Shown: positions 17,392-26,026 of the stretch, piece by piece
Position numbering within the stretch: the stretch's first letter is position 1
How the letters are laid out: each line of letters starts with the position of its first letter
Assembly: GCF_001477625.1 (NCBI RefSeq)
Contig: NZ_CP013692.1
Location: 496,001-560,000, forward strand
DNA: 64,000 nt
Reading direction: 5' to 3'
Origin: Paucibacter sp. KCTC 42545
GTDB lineage: Bacteria > Pseudomonadota > Gammaproteobacteria > Burkholderiales > Burkholderiaceae_C
Notes under the pieces: generated by a model
The model's input: the letters and a program-made list of their open reading frames with translations, nothing else
Told to the model about the DNA's origin: nothing
Database searches by the model: none
Position numbers and translations under genes: made by a program

Positions 17392-18360
17392 ATGATGAGT
17401 GCTCTGACCGGAATTCTCTACGCCGTCCTCGCGGCTTACCTGGGCGGCTGGTACAGCGGCTACTGGAGTGGCAACTTCTCGCTCCTGCTCTTCATCCTGA
17501 CGATGGTCACCTCGGCCTATTGGCTGGCGGAGCGCTTCCACTTCGCGCCCGCACGCGCCAAGGCCGCCGCCGACTTGCTGGAAAACGATGCCAAGCGCCG
17601 CCAGAATCTGGCTGCTCAGGGCATTGCGCGGGTTGATGGTGATGTGGAAGGCGCGCGTCAGCAAATCCTGCAGCAACCCTGGTGGATGGACTGGACAGCT
17701 GGTTTGTTCCCGGTCATCTTGATCGTTTTCTTGCTGCGCTCCTTCTTGTTTGAGCCTTTCAAGATTCCTTCTGGCTCCATGGTGCCGACCCTGCTAGTGG
17801 GCGACCTGATTCTGGTGAACAAGTTCCACTACGGCGTGCGCCTGCCGGTGATCAACAAAAAGATCATCGATAACAACGAGGTCAAGCGTGGTGACGTGAT
17901 GGTGTTCCGCTTTCCGCCCGACCCCAGCATCGATTTCATCAAGCGCGTGGCCGCTGTGCCTGGCGACGAGGTGAGCTATCTGAACCAGAAGCTCTACGTC
18001 AATGGTCAACCCACGGCGGTGCAGCCGCAGGGTGATTTCTACGACGAAAGCTCGATGTCCTATCGCCCCTTGTTCGAAGAGAAGCTGGGTGACAAGGCGC
18101 ACAAGATGTTGGTGGACACGCAGCGCCATCCGCTGTTCCGCCCGGACACCGCATTCCCCTTCCAGGACAATTGCAAGTACAGCCCCGAAGGCGTGACTTG
18201 CAAAGTGCCCGCCGGTTATTACTACATGCTGGGCGACAACCGCGACAACTCGCGTGACTCGCGCTTCTGGGGCTTTGTGCCGGACGAGAACATCGTCGGC
18301 CGCGCCTTCTTTGTCTGGATGAACTTCGGCAATTTGGGGCGCATCGGCGCCTTCAACTGA
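17392..18360 (+). CDS. lepB: Signal peptidase I
   Basis: 322 residues with two N-terminal membrane segments (about 2-20 and 102-120), catalytic Ser129 in KIPSGSMVPTLLVGD and Lys184 in DFIKRVAAVPGD, and the C-terminal box GDNRDNSRDSRFWG. It removes signal peptides from exported proteins on the periplasmic face. Among its probable substrates in this window are MucD, the LPMO, the subtilase and the PEP-CTERM precursors. It lies between lepA and the DUF4845 gene in the usual order. Confidence 0.95.
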   Translation: MMSALTGILYAVLAAYLGGWYSGYWSGNFSLLLFILTMVTSAYWLAERFHFAPARAKAAADLLENDAKRRQNLAAQGIARVDGDVEGARQQILQQPWWMDWTAGLFPVILIVFLLRSFLFEPFKIPSGSMVPTLLVGDLILVNKFHYGVRLPVINKKIIDNNEVKRGDVMVFRFPPDPSIDFIKRVAAVPGDEVSYLNQKLYVNGQPTAVQPQGDFYDESSMSYRPLFEEKLGDKAHKMLVDTQRHPLFRPDTAFPFQDNCKYSPEGVTCKVPAGYYYMLGDNRDNSRDSRFWGFVPDENIVGRAFFVWMNFGNLGRIGAFN

Positions 18361-18406
18361 TAAGCTTTTGGCACACTCACTTCAAGAACAGAAAAGGATC
18401 CTCACC

Positions 18407-18793
18407 ATGCCGGCATCGCGACCCTTCGCAGCACGCAAGTCATCGCTGTCCGGGCAGCGGGGCGTCAGCTTGTTTGGCTTGCTGTTCTGGGCGGTGGTGA
18501 TTGCTTTTGGCGGCTTGGTCGCGGTCCGGGTGTTCCCGACCGTGCTGGAGTTCTATACCGTGCAACGCGTCGTCAACCGCATCGCCGCAGAGAACCCGGC
18601 CACGGTGCCGGTTGTGCGCGCCGAGTTTGACCGCGCCCAGCAAATCGAATATTCCATCGTCAGCATCACCTCGCAAGACTTGCAAGTCAGCAAGGAAAAT
18701 GACAAGGTGCAGATCAGCTTTGCCTACGACAAGCAAATCCCCGTCGCCGGCCCGGTGTACCTGTTGATCAAGTACGAGGGCAAGTCGCGTTAA
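18407..18793 (+). CDS. DUF4845 membrane protein
   Basis: 128 residues with one N-terminal membrane segment (about residues 23-42, after a QRGVSLFGLLF turn that resembles a type IV pilin-like start) and a small periplasmic domain. The family is found almost only between lepB and rnc in beta- and gammaproteobacteria, as here, and its function is unknown. The ATG at 18407 has a GGATC-type ribosome binding region; an upstream in-frame TTG at 18368 is less likely. Confidence 0.85.
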   Translation: MPASRPFAARKSSLSGQRGVSLFGLLFWAVVIAFGGLVAVRVFPTVLEFYTVQRVVNRIAAENPATVPVVRAEFDRAQQIEYSIVSITSQDLQVSKENDKVQISFAYDKQIPVAGPVYLLIKYEGKSR

Positions 18794-18870
18794 GGATTGC
18801 TGAGCCTCCTGTTCAAGCTTTCATTCCGCGCAGTTGCCTACTCGTTCAACGCCCATTGCCTTTTCCCGCC

Positions 18871-19578
18871 ATGACTCCGCAGTTCGCCTCCCTTCAGCAA
18901 CGCCTGGGTTACCGCTTCAGCAAGCCTGAGCTGCTGACCCGCGCGCTGACGCATCGCAGCTTTGGCGCCGACCATAACGAGCGCCTCGAGTTCTTAGGGG
19001 ATGCGGTGCTGAGTCTGGCCGTGTCCAGCCTGTTGTACGAGCGTTTTGCTGGCTCGGATGAAGGTGACCTGACCCGCATCCGCGCGCACATGGTGCGCGA
19101 GGAAAGCTTGCACAAGCTGGCTTTGACGCTGGAACTGCCGCAGGTGGTGCGCCTGTCCGAAGGTGAAGCCAAGGGCGGTGGCGCGCAGCGCGCCTCGATC
19201 TTGGCCGATGCGGTGGAGGCCTTGATTGGCGCCACTTTTGTCGACGGTGGCTATGCCCCGGCCTTGGAGCTGGTGCGCAAGCTGCTGGCCGATGTGATTA
19301 CCCAAGCCAGCAGTGGCGAGCAGTTTGGCAAAGACGCCAAGACCGCCTTGCAAGAATGGCTGCAGGCACGCCGCTTGGCGGTGCCGATTTACACCATCAC
19401 CGAAACCCGCGGCCAGGCCCATGCCCAGACCTTTGAGGTCGAGTGCGCAGTGCCGCCCTTGAGCCTGAGTAAAAAAGGCGAGGGCCGCTCGCGCCGCGTG
19501 GCCGAACAAGATGCCGCCCGTCGTATGCTGGACGAATTGATCTTGCGCGACAAGCCAGGCTCCGGCCTGCGCGATTAA
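18871..19578 (+). CDS. rnc: Ribonuclease III
   Basis: 235 residues: the catalytic signature [14 protein letters not shown] in the N-terminal RIII domain with the downstream acidic residues in [16 protein letters not shown], then a double-stranded-RNA-binding domain (about residues 155-225). It cuts rRNA precursors and regulatory duplex RNAs. The ATG at 18871 is preferred over a TTG five codons upstream. It precedes era in the conserved order, with a 25-base gap. Confidence 0.96.
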   Translation: MTPQFASLQQRLGYRFSKPELLTRALTHRSFGADHNERLEFLGDAVLSLAVSSLLYERFAGSDEGDLTRIRAHMVREESLHKLALTLELPQVVRLSEGEAKGGGAQRASILADAVEALIGATFVDGGYAPALELVRKLLADVITQASSGEQFGKDAKTALQEWLQARRLAVPIYTITETRGQAHAQTFEVECAVPPLSLSKKGEGRSRRVAEQDAARRMLDELILRDKPGSGLRD

Positions 19579-19603
19579 TGAGCAGCCGAACCGCTGTTAC
19601 CCC

Positions 19604-20533
19604 ATGACCGAAAATACATTGCCGACTCCTTCTACCCCTGAGGGCGAAGGCCTGCCCCAACGCTGCGGCCTGATCGCCATCGTTGGCCGCCCGAACGTGG
19701 GTAAATCCACCTTGCTCAATGCCTTGGTGGGGCAGAAGGTCAGCATCACCTCGGACAAGGCGCAAACCACGCGCCACCGCATCACCGGCGTGCGCACGGT
19801 AGACGAGGCCCAGTTCGTGTTCGTGGACACGCCTGGCTTCCAGATGAAGTACAACGCCGCCCTGAACCGCAACCTCAACCGCACGGTGCACGGCGTGTTG
19901 GGCGATGTGGATCTGGTGCTCTATGTGGTGGAAGCCGGCCGCTTCGGCTTGGATGATGCCAAGGTGCTGTCCCTGCTGCCCGAGGACAAGCCGGTGGTCC
20001 TGATCGCCAACAAGCTCGACGCGGTGCAGCGCCGTGCTGAGCTCGCGCCCTGGCTCAAGAGCATGCAAGAGCGTCGCAACTTCAGCGAGTTCGTGCCGCT
20101 CTCGGCCAAGAAGGAAGCCGATGTCGCGCGCCTGTTCAAGATCCTCAAGCCCTATCTGCCCGAGCAGGGCTGGTTCTACGAGGAAGACGCGCTGACCGAT
20201 CGCAGCGAAAAATTCTTGGCCAGCGAAATCATCCGTGAAAAGCTCTTCCGCCTGACCGGCGATGAGCTGCCCTACACCTCCACCGTCGTGATCGACAAAT
20301 GGGAAGACGAGGGCGAGCTGCGCCGCATCTCCGCCTCCATCGTGGTGGAGCGCGATGCCCACAAGGGCATGATCATCGGCCAGGGCGGTGAGCGCCTCAA
20401 GCGCATCGGCTCCGAAGCACGCCAAGAGCTCGAGCATCTGATGGATGGCCGCGTGTTCTTGGAGTTATGGGTCAAGGTGCGCTCCGGCTGGGCCGATAGC
20501 GAAGAGCATCTGCGCAGCTACGGCTACGAATAA
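19604..20533 (+). CDS. era: GTPase Era
   Basis: 309 residues with G1 [13 protein letters not shown]3 DTPGFQ, G4 NKLD, and a C-terminal KH domain containing [19 protein letters not shown]. It binds the 3' end of 16S rRNA and checks 30S assembly. The order rnc-era-recO is conserved in this group; the proteins link rRNA processing to repair gene expression only by position. Confidence 0.97.
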   Translation: MTENTLPTPSTPEGEGLPQRCGLIAIVGRPNVGKSTLLNALVGQKVSITSDKAQTTRHRITGVRTVDEAQFVFVDTPGFQMKYNAALNRNLNRTVHGVLGDVDLVLYVVEAGRFGLDDAKVLSLLPEDKPVVLIANKLDAVQRRAELAPWLKSMQERRNFSEFVPLSAKKEADVARLFKILKPYLPEQGWFYEEDALTDRSEKFLASEIIREKLFRLTGDELPYTSTVVIDKWEDEGELRRISASIVVERDAHKGMIIGQGGERLKRIGSEARQELEHLMDGRVFLELWVKVRSGWADSEEHLRSYGYE

Positions 20534-20567
20534 GTTCTCGACTCACCTTGTTCCCACGCCAGGCCTG

Positions 20568-21347
20568 ATGGTCCGCGCTGCGCGCCCGCCTGCGGTCCAG
20601 CAGGCCTTTGTTTTGCACCAGTACGACTGGAGTGAAACCAGCCTGGTGCTGGACTTGTTCACTCGCGAGCAGGGCCGCCTGGCCGTGGTGGCCAAAGGCG
20701 CCAAACGCCCTTACTCGCAGCTGCGAGCCGTGTTGCTGCCATTTCAGCGCATTCAGGTCACGCTCTCCAAGCCGGGCAAGTCGGCCGATGGCTCGCCCGC
20801 CGAGGTGGTCACCTTGCGTGGCGCCGAATGGGTGGGTGGTGCCACCTTGCCGGTCGGCGCGGCATTGTTCTCGGGCTACTACCTGAACGAGCTTTTGCTC
20901 AAGCTGCTGGCCCGGCAAGACCCGCATCCCCAGTTGTTCGATGCCTACGCGCAGACCCTGCCCGAGCTGCATGCCAATGACGATGCGGCCTCGCAGACGG
21001 CATTGCGCGCCTTTGAGTTGCGACTGCTGCAGGAGCTGGGGCTGCTGCCTGATTTGAGCTTGTCCACCATCACTCAGGCGCCGCTGTCGCCCGAGCGCCT
21101 CTATATGCTCACGCCCGATGGTGGCGTGCTGCCGCATGCGGGCGATGCGGCTGGCTTTGCCGCGGCCAGCCTGGTGCATCTGCAGGCGGCGCTTCTGCAT
21201 GGCAGCATGGCGGCCTTGCAGCATGCTTGTGCCAGCTGCCTGCCGGCCCTGCGCTCGGCCCTGCGCGCTTTGCTTCACTATCATCTGGGCCAAAAGCCTT
21301 TGCGCACCCGGCAGGTGATGCTGGACGTGCAAAAACTCATCGAATAG
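20568..21347 (+). CDS. recO: DNA repair protein RecO
   Basis: 259 residues: an N-terminal OB fold (QQAFVLHQYDWSETSLVLDLF, then GRLAVVAKGAKRPYS) and a helical C-terminal half. It lacks an obvious four-cysteine zinc cluster, like the E. coli protein. RecO helps RecR load RecA at gapped DNA. The ATG at 20568 lies 34 bases after the era stop; the frame is open further upstream inside era, but that part is not RecO-like. Confidence 0.92.
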   Translation: MVRAARPPAVQQAFVLHQYDWSETSLVLDLFTREQGRLAVVAKGAKRPYSQLRAVLLPFQRIQVTLSKPGKSADGSPAEVVTLRGAEWVGGATLPVGAALFSGYYLNELLLKLLARQDPHPQLFDAYAQTLPELHANDDAASQTALRAFELRLLQELGLLPDLSLSTITQAPLSPERLYMLTPDGGVLPHAGDAAGFAAASLVHLQAALLHGSMAALQHACASCLPALRSALRALLHYHLGQKPLRTRQVMLDVQKLIE

Positions 21348-21372
21348 TTGTGAGCCGTTTTGAGAGAGAGCC

Positions 21373-22170
21373 ATGAATCCCTTGGTCGCCCCTGAGTCTT
21401 CCCATGCGTCATCGGCCGGCCGCTGCGCCTTGTCGGTCAATGTCAACAAAGTGGCCTTGCTGCGCAACACCCGGCACCTGGGCATTCCCAGCGTGCTGCG
21501 GGCGGCGCAAGCCTGCTTGCTGGCCGGCGCGCAAGGGATCACCGTGCATCCGCGCCCTGATGCCCGCCATGTGCGCACGAACGATGTGCATGAACTCGCT
21601 GATTTGCTGAGCCGGGACTGGCCGCAAGCCGAGTACAACATCGAGGGCAACCCAACCCAGAATCTGATGGACTTTGTGCGCCAGCTGCGCCCCCATCAGG
21701 TCACTTTTGTGCCTGATAGTGAAGACCAGTTCACCTCCGACCATGGCTGGCAATTCCCCGCCGATCTGGAGCGACTGCGTCCCTTGGTGGCCGAGGCCAA
21801 GGCTCTGGGCGTACGCGTCAGCCTGTTCATGGACCCGCAGCCCGAAGCCATGGCTTTTGTGGCCGAGTTGGGTGCTGACCGGGTGGAGCTTTACACCGAA
21901 ACCTTTGCTAGCGCCTTCGGCACCGAGCGTGAAGCCGAAGTGCTGGCGGGCTTCACCCGCACGGCCGAGGCCGCGCTGGCCGTGGGCTTGGGCGTGAATG
22001 CCGGCCATGATTTGAATCGCGATAACCTCACTGCTTTTTTGCGTGCCGTGCCCGGCGTGCAAGAGGTTTCCATCGGCCATGCCTTGATCGCTGATGCGCT
22101 GGAGCTGGGTTATACCGAGACCGTGCGCGAATACCAGCGCTGCATCCAGCGCGCCTACCAGCCGCTTTGA
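21373..22170 (+). CDS. pdxJ: Pyridoxine 5'-phosphate synthase
   Basis: 265 residues forming a TIM barrel. The catalytic positions are present: His in GITVHPRPDARHVR, Glu in YNIEGNP and His in GVNAGHDLNRDN. The usual N-terminal substrate-binding pair Asp-His (VNIDH) is Asn-Lys here (VNVNKVALLRNTR), a variant form. The enzyme joins 1-deoxyxylulose phosphate and 3-amino-2-oxopropyl phosphate in vitamin B6 synthesis. It follows recO by 25 bases; acpS, its usual direct neighbour, is displaced by a GNAT gene. Confidence 0.93.
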   Translation: MNPLVAPESSHASSAGRCALSVNVNKVALLRNTRHLGIPSVLRAAQACLLAGAQGITVHPRPDARHVRTNDVHELADLLSRDWPQAEYNIEGNPTQNLMDFVRQLRPHQVTFVPDSEDQFTSDHGWQFPADLERLRPLVAEAKALGVRVSLFMDPQPEAMAFVAELGADRVELYTETFASAFGTEREAEVLAGFTRTAEAALAVGLGVNAGHDLNRDNLTAFLRAVPGVQEVSIGHALIADALELGYTETVREYQRCIQRAYQPL

Positions 22171-22182
22171 TGGAGTCGCCGC

Positions 22183-22737
22183 ATGGCACTTGAACTGCGC
22201 CAGGCTCGCCCGGACGACGCGGCCCGCATCGCGGCCTTGGCCCGTTGGGTCTGGCTCGACAGCTACGCCAGCGACGGGGTGAGCGAGGCCTTTGCCGGCT
22301 ATCTGCGGCGCGAATTCGATGAACAGGCGCTGCGCCGCGCCATTGACCTCAGCCCGCATTGGCTGCTGCAAGAGGGCGAGATGCTGCAAGGCTGGGCTCA
22401 GCTGGATGCCGCCGCCGAATGCCCGACGCTGCTGCCCGCAGGGATTGAGCAAGCGGTAGAGCTGCACCGGCTCTACATCGCGCCGCCTTGTGTTGGCCGA
22501 GGCCTGGGCGTGCGCTTGCTGCGGCAGGTGCGCCAGCAATGGCCGCAGCGTGCGTTGTGGCTGAGCGCCTGGGAAGGCAATGACGGCGCCTTGCGCTTTT
22601 ACCGCCGCGAGGGCGCGCAGCTCTGGGGCGAGACTTGGTTTGAACTCGATGGCCAGCGCCACCGCAACGAGGTGTTGGGCTGGCCCGCCTTGGAAGCAGG
22701 CGATGAGTCAGGCCATGAGCAGGAGCAGTACCGATGA
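22183..22737 (+). CDS. GNAT family N-acetyltransferase
   Basis: 184 residues with the GNAT fold: N-terminal [17 protein letters not shown], the acetyl-CoA motif A as [20 protein letters not shown], and the C-terminal segment [17 protein letters not shown]. Substrate unknown. It lies 12 bases after pdxJ and its last four bases (ATGA) overlap the acpS start, so it is translated with acpS. Its placement between pdxJ and acpS is an insertion compared with the common order. Confidence 0.8.
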   Translation: MALELRQARPDDAARIAALARWVWLDSYASDGVSEAFAGYLRREFDEQALRRAIDLSPHWLLQEGEMLQGWAQLDAAAECPTLLPAGIEQAVELHRLYIAPPCVGRGLGVRLLRQVRQQWPQRALWLSAWEGNDGALRFYRREGAQLWGETWFELDGQRHRNEVLGWPALEAGDESGHEQEQYR

Positions 22738-23129
22738 TCTACGGCATAGGCACCGATATCTGCGACATCCGCCGCATCCGTGAAACCCTGGCGCGGCGCG
22801 GCGAGCGCTTTGCCGAGAAGGTGCTGGGCCCGCATGAGTTGGCGGTGTTCCGGGAACGCAGCGAGCGCGTAGCCGCCCGCGGCATCAGCTATTTGGCCAC
22901 CCGCTTTTCCGCCAAAGAGGCCTTTTCCAAGGCGATTGGCATGGGCATGCGCAGCCCCATGAATTGGCGCGATTGTGAGATCGTCAAGGCCGCCAGCGGC
23001 AAGCCCGAAATCCGCTTGCATGGCGAGTTAGCGCTCTGGTTCGAGGCCAATGGGCTGAAGGCGCACGTCAGCGTGACGGACGAAACCGAATACGCGGCTG
23101 CCTTTGTGGTGGTCGAAAGCAAAGAGTAG
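22734..23129 (+). CDS. acpS: Holo-ACP synthase
   Basis: 131 residues with the two conserved blocks [12 protein letters not shown] and [13 protein letters not shown]. It transfers 4'-phosphopantetheine from CoA to Ser37 of the ACP encoded at 11167. The start overlaps the GNAT gene by four bases, and nagZ follows after 11 bases. Confidence 0.95.
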   Translation: MIYGIGTDICDIRRIRETLARRGERFAEKVLGPHELAVFRERSERVAARGISYLATRFSAKEAFSKAIGMGMRSPMNWRDCEIVKAASGKPEIRLHGELALWFEANGLKAHVSVTDETEYAAAFVVVESKE

Positions 23130-23140
23130 GGAAGCAGCAT

Positions 23141-24208
23141 ATGCAAGACAAACACCACGCCCCCGTCGTCCTCGACGTTGCCGGCCTGAGCCTGAGTGCG
23201 GCCGAGGCCAAGCGCCTGAGCCACCCCTTGGTCGGCGGCCTGATCCTGTTTGCGCGCAATTTCGAGAGCCGCGCCCAATTGGTGGCGCTGACCTCCAGCA
23301 TCAAGGCAATCCGCCCCGACATCTTGATCGCGGTGGACCACGAGGGCGGGCGCGTGCAGCGCTTCCGTACCGATGGCTTCACCCATCTGCCCGCCATGCG
23401 CGCGCTGGGTGAGCTCTGGATGGAAGACGCCATGCGCGCCACCGAGGCCGCCACAGCCAGCGGCTTTGTGCTGGCCGCCGAGCTGCGCGCCTGCGGGGTG
23501 GATTTCAGCTTCACCCCGGTGCTGGATTTGGATATCGGTAACACCAGCGTGATTGGTGAGCGCGCCTTCCACAGCGACCCGCGCGTCGTCAGCGTCTTGG
23601 CCAAGAGCCTGATGCAAGGCCTGCTGCTGGCGGGCATGAGCAGCTGCGGCAAACATTTCCCCGGCCATGGCTTCGTCAAGGCCGATAGCCATGTGGCGGT
23701 GCCGGTGGACAAGCGCAGCCTCAAAGCCATCTTGGCTGCAGACGCCAAGCCCTTCGAGTGGCTGAGCCTGAGCTTGTCGGCCGTGATGCCCGCGCATGTG
23801 ATCTACCCGAAAGTGGACAGCCGCCCGGCCGGCTTCAGCGCCCGTTGGCTGCAAGAGATCTTGCGTGAGAAGCTGGGCTTCGGTGGTGCCATCTTCAGTG
23901 ACGACCTCGGCATGGCCGGCGCCCGCGTGCTGGAAGGCCGCGCCATCGGCTACACCGAGGCGGCCTTGGCGGCTTTGCAAGCCGGCTGCGACCTGGTGTT
24001 GCTGTGCAATCAGTCGGCGGTGGATGGCGGCGCGGCGATTGACGATTTGCTGGCGGGCCTGGATGCCGCCCAGCGCGAAGGGCGCTGGACGCCTGAACCC
24101 GACAGCGAATCACGCCGCCTGGATCTGCTGCCGCAGACCGTGCCGCTGACCTGGGATGAGCTGATGCGCAATGCGCGCTATCTGGCGGCAGTCGAACGCC
24201 TAGCCTGA
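23141..24208 (+). CDS. nagZ: Beta-N-acetylhexosaminidase NagZ (GH3)
   Basis: 355 residues of glycoside hydrolase family 3: FARNFESRAQL, IAVDHEGGRVQRFR, the catalytic-site loop SCGKHFPGHGFVKADSHV with the His acid/base, and the nucleophile Asp in IFSDDLGMAGA. It removes GlcNAc from anhydromuropeptides during peptidoglycan recycling in the cytoplasm. It ends the lepA-nagZ run. A stem-loop terminator at 24246 separates it from the convergent peptide transporter. Confidence 0.95.
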   Translation: MQDKHHAPVVLDVAGLSLSAAEAKRLSHPLVGGLILFARNFESRAQLVALTSSIKAIRPDILIAVDHEGGRVQRFRTDGFTHLPAMRALGELWMEDAMRATEAATASGFVLAAELRACGVDFSFTPVLDLDIGNTSVIGERAFHSDPRVVSVLAKSLMQGLLLAGMSSCGKHFPGHGFVKADSHVAVPVDKRSLKAILAADAKPFEWLSLSLSAVMPAHVIYPKVDSRPAGFSARWLQEILREKLGFGGAIFSDDLGMAGARVLEGRAIGYTEAALAALQAGCDLVLLCNQSAVDGGAAIDDLLAGLDAAQREGRWTPEPDSESRRLDLLPQTVPLTWDELMRNARYLAAVERLA

Positions 24209-24245
24209 GTTGGCAGCGGCGCTGCTAGCCGAAGGGAGTTCAAGC

Positions 24246-24270
24246 GCAGGCCATTGATTGGCCTGCCTTT
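24246..24270. terminator. Terminator between convergent nagZ and POT genes
   Basis: GCAGGCC (24246-24252) pairs with GGCCTGC (24260-24266), plus one inner A-T pair, followed by CTTTC. Located 38 bases after nagZ and 36 bases after the end of the opposing gene. Confidence 0.55.
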
Positions 24271-24305
24271 CGATCACCCTTGCGGCTCAGGCGCGCCGCT
24301 CGCAA

Positions 24306-25871
24306 TCAAGTCGCGCTGCGGTAGTTCTCCTGCATTTCATAGCCGCGCGCATAGAGGCCAAACAGCAGGGCGGCCAGCAAAGCAAAGCCGGCGAAGAAGA
24401 ACATCTGGAAGGCGGTGACGCTGGTGCCGGTGCTCTGGATATAGCTGGTGACTGCGGCGCCCTTGACGCTGGAGTTGGCCAGCAGCACCCACAAATTGCC
24501 GACCGTGACCGAGAGATTCCAGAAACTGGTGATCACGCCCTTCATGGCCAGCGGCGCCTGGCTGTAGGCGAACTCGAGGCCGGTGGCCGAGACCAGCACC
24601 TCACCAAAGGTCAGCAAGGCATAGGGCAGGATTTGCCAGAGGATGGTGACGCGGTGACCGTCGTCCAGCCAGAGCTGGAAGCCACCCACCACCAAGAAGG
24701 CGATGCTGGAAAAAGCAATGCCGGCACCCATGCGGCGCAAGGCCGTGATCTGCAGCCCCATGCGGCGCAGCAGTGGGTATAGGACCATGTTGTTGAAGGG
24801 AATCAGCAACATCACCAGCAAGGGGTTGAGTGCCTGCATCATCGAGGACTTGAACCATTCGGGCTTGGCCATCTGGTCTGCCTGCAGCACCCAGGTGGAG
24901 GCCTTTTGGTCAAACAGCGACCAGAAGGGTGTGACCAGGGCGAACAGCACCAGCAAGCGCAGCACGGTGCGCACGGCCGCCACGGCGGGCTCGCCATGCT
25001 TGGCGCTGGCGCGGTCCAACTGCGCCCAGGCGCCGGCGCCGCCAAAACCCATGATCAGCACCAGGGCCGAGCACAGGGCGGGCACGATGCCGATCTCTTT
25101 GTAAAAGCACAGGCTGGCAATGGCCAGGGCCACGCCGCTCAGGGCCAGCAGCAGGCCAGGGCGGCCGGCGCCGGGCTTAGTCGTGAGCAGGGCGGTGCGC
25201 ACCACCTTGAGGAAGCTATTGGGGTCTTTGCCTGCAGTGGGTGCCACATGTACATACTTCTTGCGGCCCGACCAGAAGATCAGCGTGGCGATGAACATGA
25301 ACACGCCCGGAATGCCGAAGGCCACGCTGGGGCCAAACTCGGCCAAGAAGATGGGCATCAGCAGCGAAGCGAAGAAGCTGCCGAAGTTGATGATCCAGTA
25401 AAAGCCGTCGAACACCTTTTGCGCCAGGCTGCGATTGCTTTTGTCGAACTGGTCGCCGACGAATGAGCTGATCAGCGGCTTGATGCCGCCCGAGCCCAGG
25501 GCGATCAGGAAGAGGCCAAAGTAAAAGCCGCGCAGATTGTTTTCAAAAATCGCCAAGCAGGCGTGGCCGGCGCAGTACACCAGGCTGAGCCAAAGGATGG
25601 TGTTGTACTTGCCGAAAAAGCGGTCGGCCAACCAGCCGCCCAGCAAGGGGAAGAAGTACACGCCGATCACAAAGGTGTGAAAGACATCTTTGGCCTCGCC
25701 CTTGCGCAATTCCTCGGGAATGGACAGCAGCAAGCTGGTCATCAGGAACATGGTGAGGATGTTGCGCATGCCGTAGAAGCTGAAGCGCTCGCATCCTTCG
25801 TTGCCGATGATGTAAGGGATTTGCGGCGGCATCTTGGGTGCCGCTGCTGCCTGGATGGATGTGGTGTTCAT
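24306..25871 (-). CDS. POT-family proton-dependent oligopeptide transporter
   Basis: 521 residues, about 14 membrane segments. The N-terminal proton-coupling motif is GNEGCERFSFYGMRNIL (ExxER), and the PTR2 signature region is seen as FYGLFLIALGSGGIKPLISS-like sequence (FGLFLIALGSGGIKPLI). These inner-membrane MFS proteins import di- and tripeptides with protons. The gene stands alone on the minus strand between nagZ and rne; no operon partner is apparent. Substrate range cannot be predicted. Confidence 0.9.
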   Translation of the reverse strand: MNTTSIQAAAAPKMPPQIPYIIGNEGCERFSFYGMRNILTMFLMTSLLLSIPEELRKGEAKDVFHTFVIGVYFFPLLGGWLADRFFGKYNTILWLSLVYCAGHACLAIFENNLRGFYFGLFLIALGSGGIKPLISSFVGDQFDKSNRSLAQKVFDGFYWIINFGSFFASLLMPIFLAEFGPSVAFGIPGVFMFIATLIFWSGRKKYVHVAPTAGKDPNSFLKVVRTALLTTKPGAGRPGLLLALSGVALAIASLCFYKEIGIVPALCSALVLIMGFGGAGAWAQLDRASAKHGEPAVAAVRTVLRLLVLFALVTPFWSLFDQKASTWVLQADQMAKPEWFKSSMMQALNPLLVMLLIPFNNMVLYPLLRRMGLQITALRRMGAGIAFSSIAFLVVGGFQLWLDDGHRVTILWQILPYALLTFGEVLVSATGLEFAYSQAPLAMKGVITSFWNLSVTVGNLWVLLANSSVKGAAVTSYIQSTGTSVTAFQMFFFAGFALLAALLFGLYARGYEMQENYRSAT

Positions 25872-25942
25872 GGTGGGGTGGCGTGTCGTACAGGGCGGCC
25901 AAGTTCAGCTGTGGGTGGGCTGCTGGCTTGGCCCGAATGAGA

Positions 25943-25975
25943 AACGCCGCCCGAGCTGTTGAGCCGGGCGGCGTT
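25943..25975 (-). terminator. Terminator after rne
   Basis: A perfect 11-bp stem (AACGCCGCCCG / CGGGCGGCGTT) with an 11-base loop lies 52 bases beyond the rne stop. Read on the minus strand it is followed by TTTCTCATTC, fitting an intrinsic terminator for rne and insulating the POT gene. Confidence 0.65.
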
Positions 25976-26026
25976 GGGGCTGGGGCCGGGGGTGGCCCTC
26001 AGCGTTCAGTCAAAAGCTTTGAGCCT

